NCBI GenBank assembly: GCA_016929805.1 | Contig: JAFGIB010000135.1 | Span: 1 to 35,283, forward strand | From: Deltaproteobacteria bacterium | GTDB lineage: Bacteria > Myxococcota_A > Polyangia > Polyangiales > JAFGIB01 | Direction of reading: 5' to 3' | Length of the DNA stretch: 35,283 nt | In this document: piece by piece, positions 9,148 through 16,943 of the stretch | Position numbering within the stretch: position 1 is the stretch's first letter | How the letters are laid out: each line of letters starts with the position of its first letter | Position numbers and translations under genes: made by a program | The notes under the pieces: generated by a model | The model's input: only the letters and a program-made list of their open reading frames with translations | Databases searched by the model: none | Told to the model about the DNA's origin: nothing

Positions 9148-9201
9148 TCAGGTCAGTCGTACGGCGTCTGTCGCCTTCCACATTATTATACATCGAGACA
9201 T
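9148..9201 (-). CDS. Possible 17-residue leader peptide upstream of the symporter
   Basis: An ATG at 9201 preceded by AGGAG with a 5-nt spacer opens an 18-codon frame (MSRCIIMWKATDAVRLT, then TGA). Its stop lies 4 nt before the symporter ATG, which lacks a site of its own. This is the geometry of a coupling or leader peptide. A TATAAT on the minus strand (9185-9190) inside it could instead be a -10 box, in which case the peptide would not be transcribed. The rest of the 275-bp gap shows no other clear feature. Confidence 0.4.
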   Translation of the reverse strand: MSRCIIMWKATDAVRLT

Positions 9202-9418
9202 TTTTTCTCCTGCTCAAAGTTTGCCAATTGACGCGCGAAAACGTCGTACAAAACGTAATCAGTAATTTTTTTGTAATGTGCCGGTTTGTTGAACGATCCC
9301 CGCCGGTTGAGCGCGACGGCCCGGCTTCACGCGATAGATCTCGTTTTTAATTTTAAGGCGGTCGATCAACGCCTGTTATTTACGGCTCACCCAAATAGTA
9401 CGATTCGTTAGCATTCCG

Positions 9419-11911
9419 CTAGGTATCCTTTGAAACGCGTTCGAATTTGATCCAAATAGGATTTATAAAAGCCGCCGGAAAAACATTTGGAATTCCGAAG
9501 AAATCCGTCATCGGTTCCGCCCCTTTTATCATTATGATAATAAACCCTTCTTTCTTTATAGGTATATCGAGCTCGCCGTCGAACCTGACGATTTGCTGCG
9601 CATCTCGGTCGGTATCCTCGCTCGTAATCTCTCGTTCTAAGACCTTCTTTGCATTGGCATAGACCTCGATCAAGGATACGTCCATCCACTGGGGAGCCTG
9701 TACTTGTACGCGTACCAGAATTCGTCCCGGTCGTACAATCGCGATCTCTCCGGGACCCAATCCGTTGACCGTCGCTTCCAAAATCGGCCCGTTGGTGACC
9801 ATGGCGCGCCCTTTCTTTAGCGATTCTATTACCGCGTGCCCGTCTTTCGGATCACCTCCTTTAACCCAAACGTACGTCCTGGGATAACCCGCCCAATGGT
9901 ACGAAATGTAATGCGAGTCGCTACCCCCGGTCGCGACATAGCGGTTGCCTCGCGCTAACATCGCCATCCATTCAAAGAAAACCCGCTGAAAAAAGAACGG
10001 TCTTGCGAGATCGTATCCATTCCATATTTCTAGCAGATCGTAATTCCGGCTATAAGGACCGGTCGATTCCCCGGTTACCGGATCGTAGCCTACATTGTCG
10101 AAATAGGCGATTCGAGCCGGTTCTAACCGCGGGTGGTTGACCTGGATGGCGATTTCCGGATCGATGGCGCGTATGTAGCTGAAGAGCTCTTCCGGAGAAG
10201 ATTTTTGATAGGGCGGCGCACCGTCATCCGGGAGAGAGGGGTTTCGCGGATAGGGGAAAACGTTGAAATGACCGAATTCCGGATCCCAGCTCGTAACCTC
10301 TACTCCCGAAACGGTGCCGAAATCCTCTATTTCCATCGCTTCTAGAGCCGGAGAATAATCCGTTACACGATTATGGTCGGTAGGTATTGCAAAGCGAATA
10401 CCTTCGGCCACTAATGACGCAACCCGGTCTTCCAAAGGAACCTGGCAGTCGCTGCTCGGAGCCGCGTGGACGTGTAACTCACAAGCTATCCAATCGCGCG
10501 TTCTGATCAAGCGGGTAAGATCAGCTTGTACGTCCGGTCGATAGGTTTCAGTGACCAACACGTTTTCGTCGTGGAGCGACCATTCCGGTCCATGAGAGAC
10601 CAAGACGCGGTAATCACCCGGTTCGGCCGGAAGTGTAACCTCACCCTGAACGGTGAGCGCGACGTTTTCAGCGCCGGAGGCGCGATGTCGGGGTCCCAGA
10701 TCGGGTGAGGCAGTTCCACCTATCCCGATTACTCGAACTCGGGAGATCATTAGCCGTCCGGACTCCGTATCCCTCGCTCGAATTCTGATGCGTCCGCCTT
10801 TGGGGATTTCGAGTCGCACGCGGATACCGGGTTCTTCCGGAATCGGCATGGGGTCGCTCCGCCCGTGGCCGTAAGCGGTCGCGACCGCGGAGTATTCTTT
10901 GTCTAATTTTTGCCCTTTATATATGGGTAGCGGAACGATAGCTTGGCCGTTAGCTTTAGGATATTCGTAGATATAAGGCGACTTTTCTCTATCGTATATC
11001 GTAACTTTTGACCCTTCGGGCGAATAAGGTAAAACAGCTAGAACTTCCCTGAACGGCTTGCCGCGAGCCCATCCGAGACGTCTGACGGCTTGCGCGAGCC
11101 CGCCTCGAGCGATGATTAGGTAACTTTTTTCCGCGTACTCGCGCGATACCCTAGGCGCGCGATTGAGAGGAATCACGTCTGTATGAGACATGTATAACGA
11201 CTTACAAAGTGTTTCGACGTTCGCGGCTACTCGCAGTTGGCTGTCGTGAAAACCGTAGAGCGTGGACGTCGCGTTCGTCGAGTTACCGATAAAATCTCCT
11301 TGATGCCAGTCGCCGTCTTCTAACGTTCCCGTCCCGGGAACGAACGGAGTAGCTCTACCCCAAACGATTCGCGCGCCGACCCTGATATCGGATACCGGCT
11401 TATCATCCCGCGAAATCGTCCGAGAGTAGCGTATGAGAACCGAGATTTCGGTATTCAGGGTTAATTCCTCGACTACTTCGATAGATCGCTTGCCAACCCA
11501 AGTTAAACCTTTCATGCGCAGGACAGGCTGGTTCCCCATCCAGGTGGCGTACATATCACGGACGACAATCGGGTAGTTGCCGCCGGATACCTGCAACCGA
11601 GAGGATAGTAAACCAATGGCTTCGTACAGCGGACCGTTGCGCAGCATCGCCTCTATTACAGCCCCGCGCTGACGCGCGGGCCTCTTCAGTCCGCCGACAA
11701 CGACTCTCATCGTGGAGGACTCGAGGACGAAATCGCCAGGTTTAACCACAATTCCATCGCTCTGCGAAGGTTGTTCGTAAGAACGTACCAAGCGGACTAT
11801 TACGCGATTGGCCGCTACTTTACTAAATCGTTGATTTAGACAGGTCGGTACGAGCAACGTGACGCCCACCAACAAGCCGATCACGCTCGGAATATAAATA
11901 TGATTTCTCAT
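9419..11911 (-). CDS. Exported PHP-domain metallohydrolase (CehA/McbA-like)
   Basis: 830 residues. An N-terminal hydrophobic segment (about 5-24, IPSVIGLLVGVTLLVPTC) gives export or membrane anchoring. Residues about 30-460 form a large domain with carboxypeptidase-regulatory-like or Ig-like beta strands near 370-455 (RIRIRARDTESGRLMISRVR). A PHP metal site follows: HVH (480/482), TDHN (Asp512/His513), Glu538, His548, NHP (His593) and GSDSH (Asp665/His667). This full set matches CehA/McbA-type PHP hydrolases; a C-terminal beta domain (about 715-830) completes it. The family cleaves phosphate or other esters, but the substrate here is unknown. It is upstream of the symporter/GH1 pair on the same strand, 275 bp away. 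Confidence 0.85.
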   Translation of the reverse strand: MRNHIYIPSVIGLLVGVTLLVPTCLNQRFSKVAANRVIVRLVRSYEQPSQSDGIVVKPGDFVLESSTMRVVVGGLKRPARQRGAVIEAMLRNGPLYEAIGLLSSRLQVSGGNYPIVVRDMYATWMGNQPVLRMKGLTWVGKRSIEVVEELTLNTEISVLIRYSRTISRDDKPVSDIRVGARIVWGRATPFVPGTGTLEDGDWHQGDFIGNSTNATSTLYGFHDSQLRVAANVETLCKSLYMSHTDVIPLNRAPRVSREYAEKSYLIIARGGLAQAVRRLGWARGKPFREVLAVLPYSPEGSKVTIYDREKSPYIYEYPKANGQAIVPLPIYKGQKLDKEYSAVATAYGHGRSDPMPIPEEPGIRVRLEIPKGGRIRIRARDTESGRLMISRVRVIGIGGTASPDLGPRHRASGAENVALTVQGEVTLPAEPGDYRVLVSHGPEWSLHDENVLVTETYRPDVQADLTRLIRTRDWIACELHVHAAPSSDCQVPLEDRVASLVAEGIRFAIPTDHNRVTDYSPALEAMEIEDFGTVSGVEVTSWDPEFGHFNVFPYPRNPSLPDDGAPPYQKSSPEELFSYIRAIDPEIAIQVNHPRLEPARIAYFDNVGYDPVTGESTGPYSRNYDLLEIWNGYDLARPFFFQRVFFEWMAMLARGNRYVATGGSDSHYISYHWAGYPRTYVWVKGGDPKDGHAVIESLKKGRAMVTNGPILEATVNGLGPGEIAIVRPGRILVRVQVQAPQWMDVSLIEVYANAKKVLEREITSEDTDRDAQQIVRFDGELDIPIKKEGFIIIMIKGAEPMTDFFGIPNVFPAAFINPIWIKFERVSKDT

Positions 11912-12105
11912 GCCAAGGATTAATACGGCACTCAGATGTTAATAATAGGGGCGATTCTCTAATATACAAAAAAGTCGTTCCTACCACGAATCAAAAACCG
12001 CCGAGAACACGGTTTATGTCGGCATATCAAAAGCGTCGCGTATAGGCGTCGTCGGAGGCGCGACATGAGACACACAAGGGCATTTTCTAGCTCGCTCGTG
12101 TGTTT

Positions 12106-12199
12106 ACCTTAACGTTGCAAAAACTCCGTCGGCGTAAACCGCTTTCGCCCGCAAAAAAGCGCACGAAATAAGCGCGTGCTCACTTTTTTTGAACCTCAC
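12106..12199 (+). repeat. Interspersed ~95-bp repeat, copy 2
   Basis: This starts ACCTTAACGTTGC and ends in a T7 tract then GAACCTCAC, matching copy 1 and the copies at 22505 and 35197. The central hairpin is kept although its bases differ: TTTCG pairs with CGAAA outside and CGC with GCG around a six-A loop. Unlike the other forward copies it is not just after a stop codon. Confidence 0.85.
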
Positions 12200-12220
12200 T
12201 TTGGGTGCACTAAGCTGCGG

Positions 12221-12299
12221 TCAAAAAAGAGTTCCGCGCGCCCTTGTTTCATACGCTTTTTCGCGTTTCCGCTCGACGTTTTTTGCAACGTTAAGGTTT
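12221..12299 (-). repeat. Diverged ~95-bp repeat copy, inverted to copy 2
   Basis: On the minus strand this begins ACCTTAACGTTGCAAAAAA and ends with GGGCG and a T-run, as in the repeat, but the middle is different. It still forms a short hairpin, ACGC-GAAAAA-GCGT. With copy 2 it makes a tail-to-tail inverted pair 21 bp apart. Confidence 0.65.
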
Positions 12300-12342
12300 A
12301 CTCGCGTCACCTTTCCTCTGCTCTAGCGCCCTGTTTTCACAA

Positions 12343-12506
12343 AGAGCGTGTTTAAAAAGGTTTTCCGCTCGTCTTTCGGGCGGGATGGCCAAATCTGCGG
12401 CGTCGCCCCTTCCTCGAAATAGCGCTGTTAGTCCTTCGTCGCGCCTCCTTGCATCTTCGACCGTCGCGCTGCGAAATACTCGGTCGGACCTTATTAAGCA
12501 CGCTCT
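12343..12506 (-). mobile_element. 164-bp MITE-like element, copy 1
   Basis: Imperfect terminal inverted repeats, AGAGCGTGTTTAAAAAGG at the left and (reverse complement) AGAGCGTGCTTAATAAGG at the right, bound a 164-bp unit. An inverted copy of exactly the same length, about 85% identical by eye, is at 16641-16804. No clear target duplication is seen. On the minus strand an open frame (FRSATVEDARRRDEGL...PPERR) crosses it and is conserved in the other copy. A non-autonomous transposable element is the best reading; no transposase is in the window. Confidence 0.7.
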
Positions 12507-12674
12507 AAACCGCCATCCGGTCAGCAATCCGTAACCCAAAACGAGGGTATAGACACGGTCATCCGAGGATTCTAAAATTATCCGAAAAGATCGATCAATT
12601 CGACGCTTATAGCGTGGCTTCTCAAAAAGCCGTGGCGAGCAGATGAAAAAACCTGAGAGAAGCTCCACGTGCCA

Positions 12675-12795
12675 GTGCCCGTGCCCGTTTTTTGCAACCG
12701 GGATTGCTCTCCTTCCGTGGTGTAATCGCGCTAAAAACAATACTTTTCTAATTTTTGAGTTACCTGGGCAAGGGCAAGGGCGGGGGCACGGGCAC
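12675..12795. repeat. GC-rich hexamer repeats in inverted arrangement
   Basis: GTGCCCGTGCCC (12675-12686) is the perfect reverse complement of GGGCACGGGCAC (12784-12795). The right side extends leftwards as an imperfect tandem hexamer array (GGGCAA, GGGCAA, GGGCGG, GGGCAC, GGGCAC). The spacer is AT-rich. The pair could form a long-loop hairpin; its role is unknown. Confidence 0.6.
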
Positions 12796-13005
12796 GCTTT
12801 GATATCAATACTACACAAGGGCGAAGCGAGATGGCCGCATTCCCAGGTTGTTTTGCCACTACTTTTTGAGAATGTAGCTTATAGCGATTTCGCGGAGTGC
12901 CGGATCGCTGAGAGACGTATACACTTAGCCGACAATCGTTCATCGTTACGCGGAGGTTCCGTTTGTCCTCTTTAAGGTGATTTAAGCGGCGAGCGGCTGG
13001 CACAA

Positions 13006-14124
13006 ATGCGTGATCTTTCAGTAAAAAGGTCGGTAGATCTCTCGGCGCTCTGGTCGATTACGGCGCTGTTGTTGCTGACTAGCGCGAGCTGCGGTGCTGG
13101 AGACCAACCGAATCCTAGAGATGTGGAGAATATTTCCGGAATCGATAATCTCATCGCTGAAATTGCAAAAATCGATTTTGACCCGGATATCGATCCGTTT
13201 CATCAGAATATGCGCCTGGGACGGGGCATCAATCTAGGAAATGCTTTAGAAGCTCCCTATGAGGGAAAATGGGGCGTTTCCCTAGATGAATCCTATTTTC
13301 AGATCATAGCTGAAGCAGGATTCAATTCGATCAGAATTCCCATTCGATGGTCCGGCCATGCGAAAATGGAACCGCCCTACGAAATCGATCCCGATTTCTT
13401 TTCTAGAATAGACTGGGCGATCGAACAGACTCTCTCTAGGAATTTAATTGCAGTAATAAACATGCATCACTATGAAGACTTGATGGAACAACCCCAATCT
13501 CAAAAAGAGCGTTTTTTAGCGCTGTGGGACCAAATCGCCGCTCGCTACAGGTACGAATCCGTCGATCTGTTCTTTGAGATTCTCAACGAGCCTACCCTAA
13601 ACCTGACTCCTGAGCTTTGGAATGAATACCTGGAGGAAGCGATCGGTGTTATCCGAAAGACCAACCCTTCTCGATTGATTATCATCGGTACCGCCCTCTG
13701 GGGCGAAATGTTCGCTTTGGAAGAACTCATATTGCCGGAAGACGATAGAAACATCATAGTTACAATTCACTACTACCGCCCGTTCGCATTCACACATCAG
13801 GGAGCGGAGTGGATACCCTGGAGCCATCTGTGGCTCAACTTGGAGTGGATCGGTGATCAATCCGATGTACAAGAAGTCGATTACGACTTGAAACACCTTC
13901 AATCCTGGTCCGTAGAAAACAATCGCCCGATATTCGTAGGCGAACTTGGAACCTATTATCGAGCGGATATTCGTTCCCGCATCCGTTGGACCGAATACGT
14001 TACTCGACAATCAGAACAGAAGGGCTTTAGTTGGGCTTACTGGGAATTCGGAGCGGGTTTCGGAGTCTACGACATAGCTCGCGCTGATTGGAATTATTCG
14101 CTACTAAATGCTCTTATTCCTTAG
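13006..14124 (+). CDS. Family GH5 glycoside hydrolase (cellulase-like) lipoprotein
   Basis: 372 residues, with a lipoprotein signal ending SASC (Cys29), so it is probably surface- or periplasm-anchored. The GH5 catalytic domain covers about 65-370: GRGINLGNALE (72-82), IRIPIRW (109-115), INMHHYE (151-157), FEILNEP with acid/base Glu195, IHYYRPFAFTHQGAEW (254-269) and VGELG with nucleophile Glu313. The HYY..FTHQGAEW pattern is common in endoglucanase-type GH5 members. It would cleave beta-1,4-glucan or a related beta-glycan outside the cell, feeding the transporter and GH1 enzyme nearby. It is transcribed alone; the next gene is convergent with only 10 bp between the stop codons and no obvious terminator. 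The ribosome-binding site is weak. Confidence 0.9.
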   Translation: MRDLSVKRSVDLSALWSITALLLLTSASCGAGDQPNPRDVENISGIDNLIAEIAKIDFDPDIDPFHQNMRLGRGINLGNALEAPYEGKWGVSLDESYFQIIAEAGFNSIRIPIRWSGHAKMEPPYEIDPDFFSRIDWAIEQTLSRNLIAVINMHHYEDLMEQPQSQKERFLALWDQIAARYRYESVDLFFEILNEPTLNLTPELWNEYLEEAIGVIRKTNPSRLIIIGTALWGEMFALEELILPEDDRNIIVTIHYYRPFAFTHQGAEWIPWSHLWLNLEWIGDQSDVQEVDYDLKHLQSWSVENNRPIFVGELGTYYRADIRSRIRWTEYVTRQSEQKGFSWAYWEFGAGFGVYDIARADWNYSLLNALIP

Positions 14125-14134
14125 AACACGACAC

Positions 14135-15151
14135 TTACTGGTAGTTCGGATCCCCTAGGCAGGGCTCGAAGGTATCGATGATCGGTTCGTGGGTACCGTC
14201 AGGTTGAATCTGGACGCACACCACAGGAAGCGTTCGATCTACCGTACACCCGTCGTCAAGCGATACGCCGTCGTCTACGCGCATACAGTCCATGTTCCGG
14301 CATGCGCGCCAGCCATAGCCGAACGACGAATGGTTGTAGTCGTAGCTCTTGCCGTTGTGGTCGAAAGCCAGGGAGTCGTTATGGTGGTTTCCGCCCCAAA
14401 CGTACTGGGCGTTTTGCAGCGGAACAATCTGCTCGTCAATCGATAGTTGGGCGTTATAGGTTTCAAATTCCGGCACCGCCGACATCGTCCGCGTGCAGCT
14501 TATCGGAGTCGACTGAAGGTATAGGTGACCGTTGAGCCCGTCGTAGTCAAAAGTACAAAGCCAATCGACGTCTAAAAACTCCTGAGGATTTGGATCTCCG
14601 ACTCCGCCTGCGCAGATGAGCGAGTGAGTCTGCGGGAGTCGATAGTTAAAACCGAACTCTCCGCCACTGCCACTGCCGCCATCGCCGCCGCCGTCGCTGC
14701 CACCACCGTCGCTATCGCCTCCGTCGCTGGCGTCGCCTCCTCCACCGTCGCTACCGTTGCCGCCGCCGCCATCGTCGCCGCTATCGTTGCCACCGCCACC
14801 ATCGCCACCGTCGCCGCCGCTACTATCTCCAATACCGCCGCCGTCACCGCTATCGCCGTCTTCACTTTCGACGCTGTCGCCGCCCGATTCACCGTCTCCG
14901 CTATCGTCGTCGTTACCACCGCTACTTGCTCCCGATTCACCACTTCTTCCGTTCGTTGCGCCCGATCCTCCCGCCGTTACGTCTGATCCGCCAATCGCTC
15001 CTGTAGAATCTTCAGCACCTAAAATCCCCGAGCTGTGGTCATCGAATCCTCCTTTCGCTGAATCGTTACTCGCCGCTCTCTCGCTCGCGCAGCCAAGCGC
15101 GTTCGCTGCCAAAACAATTGTACCGGCGATTACTAGCGCATAGCATCTCAT
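14135..15151 (-). CDS. Lipoprotein with Gly/Ser/Asp-rich linker and unknown Cys-containing domain
   Basis: 338 residues. The signal peptide ends ANALGC (Cys21). Residues about 30-168 are almost only Gly, Ser and Asp with a little Glu, an extended hydrophilic linker typical of myxobacterial surface lipoproteins. The C-terminal ~170 residues form a compact domain with cysteines (LICAGG, DWLCTFDYDG, SCTRTM, WRACRNMDCMRV, DGCTVDR, PVVCVQI, EPCLGDPNY) and many aromatics; I believe related domains occur in other myxobacterial lipoproteins, but I know no function. AGGGG precedes the ATG. The repetitive codons leave long shadow frames open on the other strand. It lies 123 bp downstream of the radical SAM gene on the same strand, so co-transcription is possible. 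Confidence 0.75.
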   Translation of the reverse strand: MRCYALVIAGTIVLAANALGCASERAASNDSAKGGFDDHSSGILGAEDSTGAIGGSDVTAGGSGATNGRSGESGASSGGNDDDSGDGESGGDSVESEDGDSGDGGGIGDSSGGDGGDGGGGNDSGDDGGGGNGSDGGGGDASDGGDSDGGGSDGGGDGGSGSGGEFGFNYRLPQTHSLICAGGVGDPNPQEFLDVDWLCTFDYDGLNGHLYLQSTPISCTRTMSAVPEFETYNAQLSIDEQIVPLQNAQYVWGGNHHNDSLAFDHNGKSYDYNHSSFGYGWRACRNMDCMRVDDGVSLDDGCTVDRTLPVVCVQIQPDGTHEPIIDTFEPCLGDPNYQ

Positions 15152-15217
15152 CTAAGACTTACCCCTGCATTCCTCTCTCGTGCCCTGTATGTCTGTAGAA
15201 GGACAAACTGGCGCCAT
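15152..15217 (-). CDS. Possible 21-residue peptide between radical SAM gene and lipoprotein
   Basis: A short frame starts at ATG 15217 (MAPVCPSTDIQG...), contains two cysteines, and its TAG stop directly abuts the lipoprotein ATG at 15151. There is no clear ribosome-binding site. Position beside a radical SAM/SPASM enzyme makes a precursor peptide conceivable, but the evidence is slight and a chance frame is more likely. Confidence 0.15.
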   Translation of the reverse strand: MAPVCPSTDIQGTREECRGKS

Positions 15218-15274
15218 AAAACAGGTTACGATAGCTGTCTTTTCTAACGCGTGTGATATATCGATATCTCGACC

Positions 15275-16345
15275 TTACTTACAAAAGCTGTACTTATCCC
15301 TCTCATAACAATCATTCTCTTCGACTCGGTAGGGAATCGATTCGTAATTAGATGCATAGTTCATGTAATCATTGATATATTTCCTATCGATTGCCACCAA
15401 ACAATGAGGACTGCGTTTGGCAAAGTGATAGAAGTTACGCATTTTATCCACGATTTCCGCCAGAGGCTTCTCTCTCACGTTGCCGAATGAAACCGGATTC
15501 ATGGAACAGCCGGTGACTTCTCCGTAAGGTGTGACGTGTATCTTCTCAAAGCCAGCGGGACATCCGATTCGCAAGTTAAGATTGGTATCGAAGTCCGCCC
15601 GTAAATGCGAATTCGAGTCTACTAATTTTCTATAATCCTTCCAGAATGCCTCATCAAACAGCAGATCCAGCTCGCCTTCAGTACGACCCATGGCGCACAT
15701 CAGATTGACCACAACACTCGCGTTTATCTGTTTGGCGTATTCGACTATTTCGTAAGTCTCCTTGAGGTAAGGTTTAGAAGTGGCCACGGGTAAAGAAATA
15801 TCTATATTATATTTAATGCAAAGCTCTATAGCATTCATGACGTGATCATAGTGACCTTTATATCCTCGCATCTTATCATTTAATTCAGGATTCAAAGAAT
15901 TTAAACTAATCATTATTAGAAATACTCCGAGCCTTTTTAGTTCCTTAATGATATCCTCGGTCAGTAAAATACTATTCGTGGCGAAAGTTATCAGGTGTTT
16001 TTTAGGCTCAAGTATCTCTATAATATCTATAAAATGGGGGTGTAAAAGGGGTTCTCCTCCGAGAAGATTGGCGCAGAATGCACCCATTTCCTTGGCTTGT
16101 ATCCAGGTCGACTCAATTTCATCTAAGCTTAATAGCTCTTCCTCTTTTTTATAGAACTTGCTGGCGTAACAGAAGGAACACTTCGACTGACAATCGGGAG
16201 TAATCGAGAATTCACAGTCCCGGAGACAAGGCTTTCTGAGTACCAACGCGCGAAAATAACCCCGGCCGATTTTAGCGACTAAATTCGGACGATAGCGTAT
16301 TTTATCGACTTGATGTAACGCTTTCTTAATGCCGTCGATCTTCAT
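15275..16345 (-). CDS. Radical SAM protein with SPASM-type C-terminus
   Basis: 356 residues. The [4Fe-4S]/SAM motif is CQSKCSFC (Cys52, Cys56, Cys59), followed by LLGGEP (94-99), FATNS and ISLNSLNPELNDKMRG, all typical of radical SAM TIM barrels. The C-terminal part carries GCPAGFEKIHVTPYGEVTGC (Cys262, Cys280) and FGNVREKPLAEI, then Cys315, Cys346 and Cys355, which looks like a SPASM or twitch domain binding further Fe-S clusters. Such enzymes modify peptides or proteins, or act in cofactor and sugar pathways; no substrate is evident. The coding sequence is visibly more AT-rich than its neighbours, suggesting separate origin. GGA precedes the ATG by 7 nt. It could be co-transcribed with the lipoprotein downstream. 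Confidence 0.88.
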   Translation of the reverse strand: MKIDGIKKALHQVDKIRYRPNLVAKIGRGYFRALVLRKPCLRDCEFSITPDCQSKCSFCYASKFYKKEEELLSLDEIESTWIQAKEMGAFCANLLGGEPLLHPHFIDIIEILEPKKHLITFATNSILLTEDIIKELKRLGVFLIMISLNSLNPELNDKMRGYKGHYDHVMNAIELCIKYNIDISLPVATSKPYLKETYEIVEYAKQINASVVVNLMCAMGRTEGELDLLFDEAFWKDYRKLVDSNSHLRADFDTNLNLRIGCPAGFEKIHVTPYGEVTGCSMNPVSFGNVREKPLAEIVDKMRNFYHFAKRSPHCLVAIDRKYINDYMNYASNYESIPYRVEENDCYERDKYSFCK

Positions 16346-16461
16346 GGCGTTTCCAATCTATTAATACGAATAATACTCCTGTCTAAAAAAATGATAATAT
16401 ATGTTATAATATCGAAACGAGCGATACCGTATGAGAAAAGAACCAAGACATTTTTAATTAG

Positions 16462-16617
16462 TTACACCCGAAATCCTACCTCGTCAAACAGAAAGCTAAG
16501 TGTGATTTCTCTAAAGGCGGTGGTTTTTTCGAGACCCTTCTCTTCGTTCGAGACGACACGTTCTGCAACCTCGTCGTTTCGACCGAAGGTAAATAACCGG
16601 TGTGCTCGTTTTGCCAC
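16462..16617 (-). pseudogene. 51-codon open frame upstream of radical SAM gene; gene remnant or small protein
   Basis: On the minus strand a frame reads from a GTG (16617) VAKRAHRLFTFGRNDEVAE... to ...FLFDEVGFRV and stops at TAA. The composition looks protein-like, with a charged amphipathic middle (ERVVSNEEKGLEKTTAF). There is no good ribosome-binding site, an in-frame TAG lies just upstream, and the 164-bp element starts 24 bp away, so it may be the 3' end of a disrupted gene. The rest of the gap (16346-16461) is very AT-rich and probably holds the radical SAM promoter. Confidence 0.3.
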
Positions 16618-16640
16618 CAGTTTCTAATAAGATACCATTA

Positions 16641-16804
16641 GGAGCGTGTTTAATAAGGACCGACCGATTATTTCGGAGCGCGACGGTCCAAGATGCAGGG
16701 AGCCGCGACGAAGGACTAGCAGCACTATTTCGAGGAGCGAGCGGCGCCGCAGATTGGGCCGTCCCGCCCGAAAGACGATCGAAGCTTCTTTTTGAACACG
16801 CTCT
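16641..16804 (+). mobile_element. 164-bp MITE-like element, copy 2
   Basis: Same length as, and inverted relative to, copy 1 at 12343-12506. The ends are GGAGCGTGTTTAATAAGG at the left and, read inward from the right, AGAGCGTGTTCAAAAAG. A shared frame (FRSATVQDAGSRDEGL...PPERR) runs through. Between it and the VOC gene (16805-16943) there is a small hairpin, CGAGGT/ACCTCG at 16829-16847, and nothing else I recognise. Confidence 0.7.
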
Positions 16805-16943
16805 AAGGTTTTTTTTCGAGTTAGCCGGCGAGGTACCGAAAACCTCGATTTGTCGACTGGCCAGAAGGCCGCACGGAACCGTCGCTCAAACTCTCGACGA
16901 ACACGATTTCAGCATCCTATTGCGTATCTAAAACCGCTATACG

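Larger units (their letters stand above)
11912..13005. other. 1.1-kb repeat-rich intergenic region
   Basis: Between the divergent PHP-hydrolase and GH5 genes there is no convincing gene. It holds two opposed copies of the ~95-bp repeat, one 164-bp terminal-inverted-repeat element and a GC-rich hexamer array with an inverted partner, each listed separately. The long open frames on both strands are carried by these repeats. The remaining stretches (11912-12105 and 12796-13005) show nothing I can assign. Confidence 0.7.

Noticed and set aside
12291..12818. 175-codon minus-strand open frame
   Set aside because: It is a patchwork of the ~95-bp repeat, the 164-bp element and the hexamer array, with no start signal.
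14757..15143. Proline/serine-rich plus-strand frame of 128 codons
   Set aside because: It mirrors the Gly/Ser/Asp codon repeats of the lipoprotein on the other strand, which has the signal peptide and ribosome-binding site.
16829..16847. CGAGGT/ACCTCG hairpin as terminator of the VOC gene
   Set aside because: No T-run follows the stem on the relevant strand.
16602..16931. 109-codon plus-strand open frame
   Set aside because: It is mostly the second 164-bp element plus flanks; similarity to the first copy reflects the repeat, not a whole gene.
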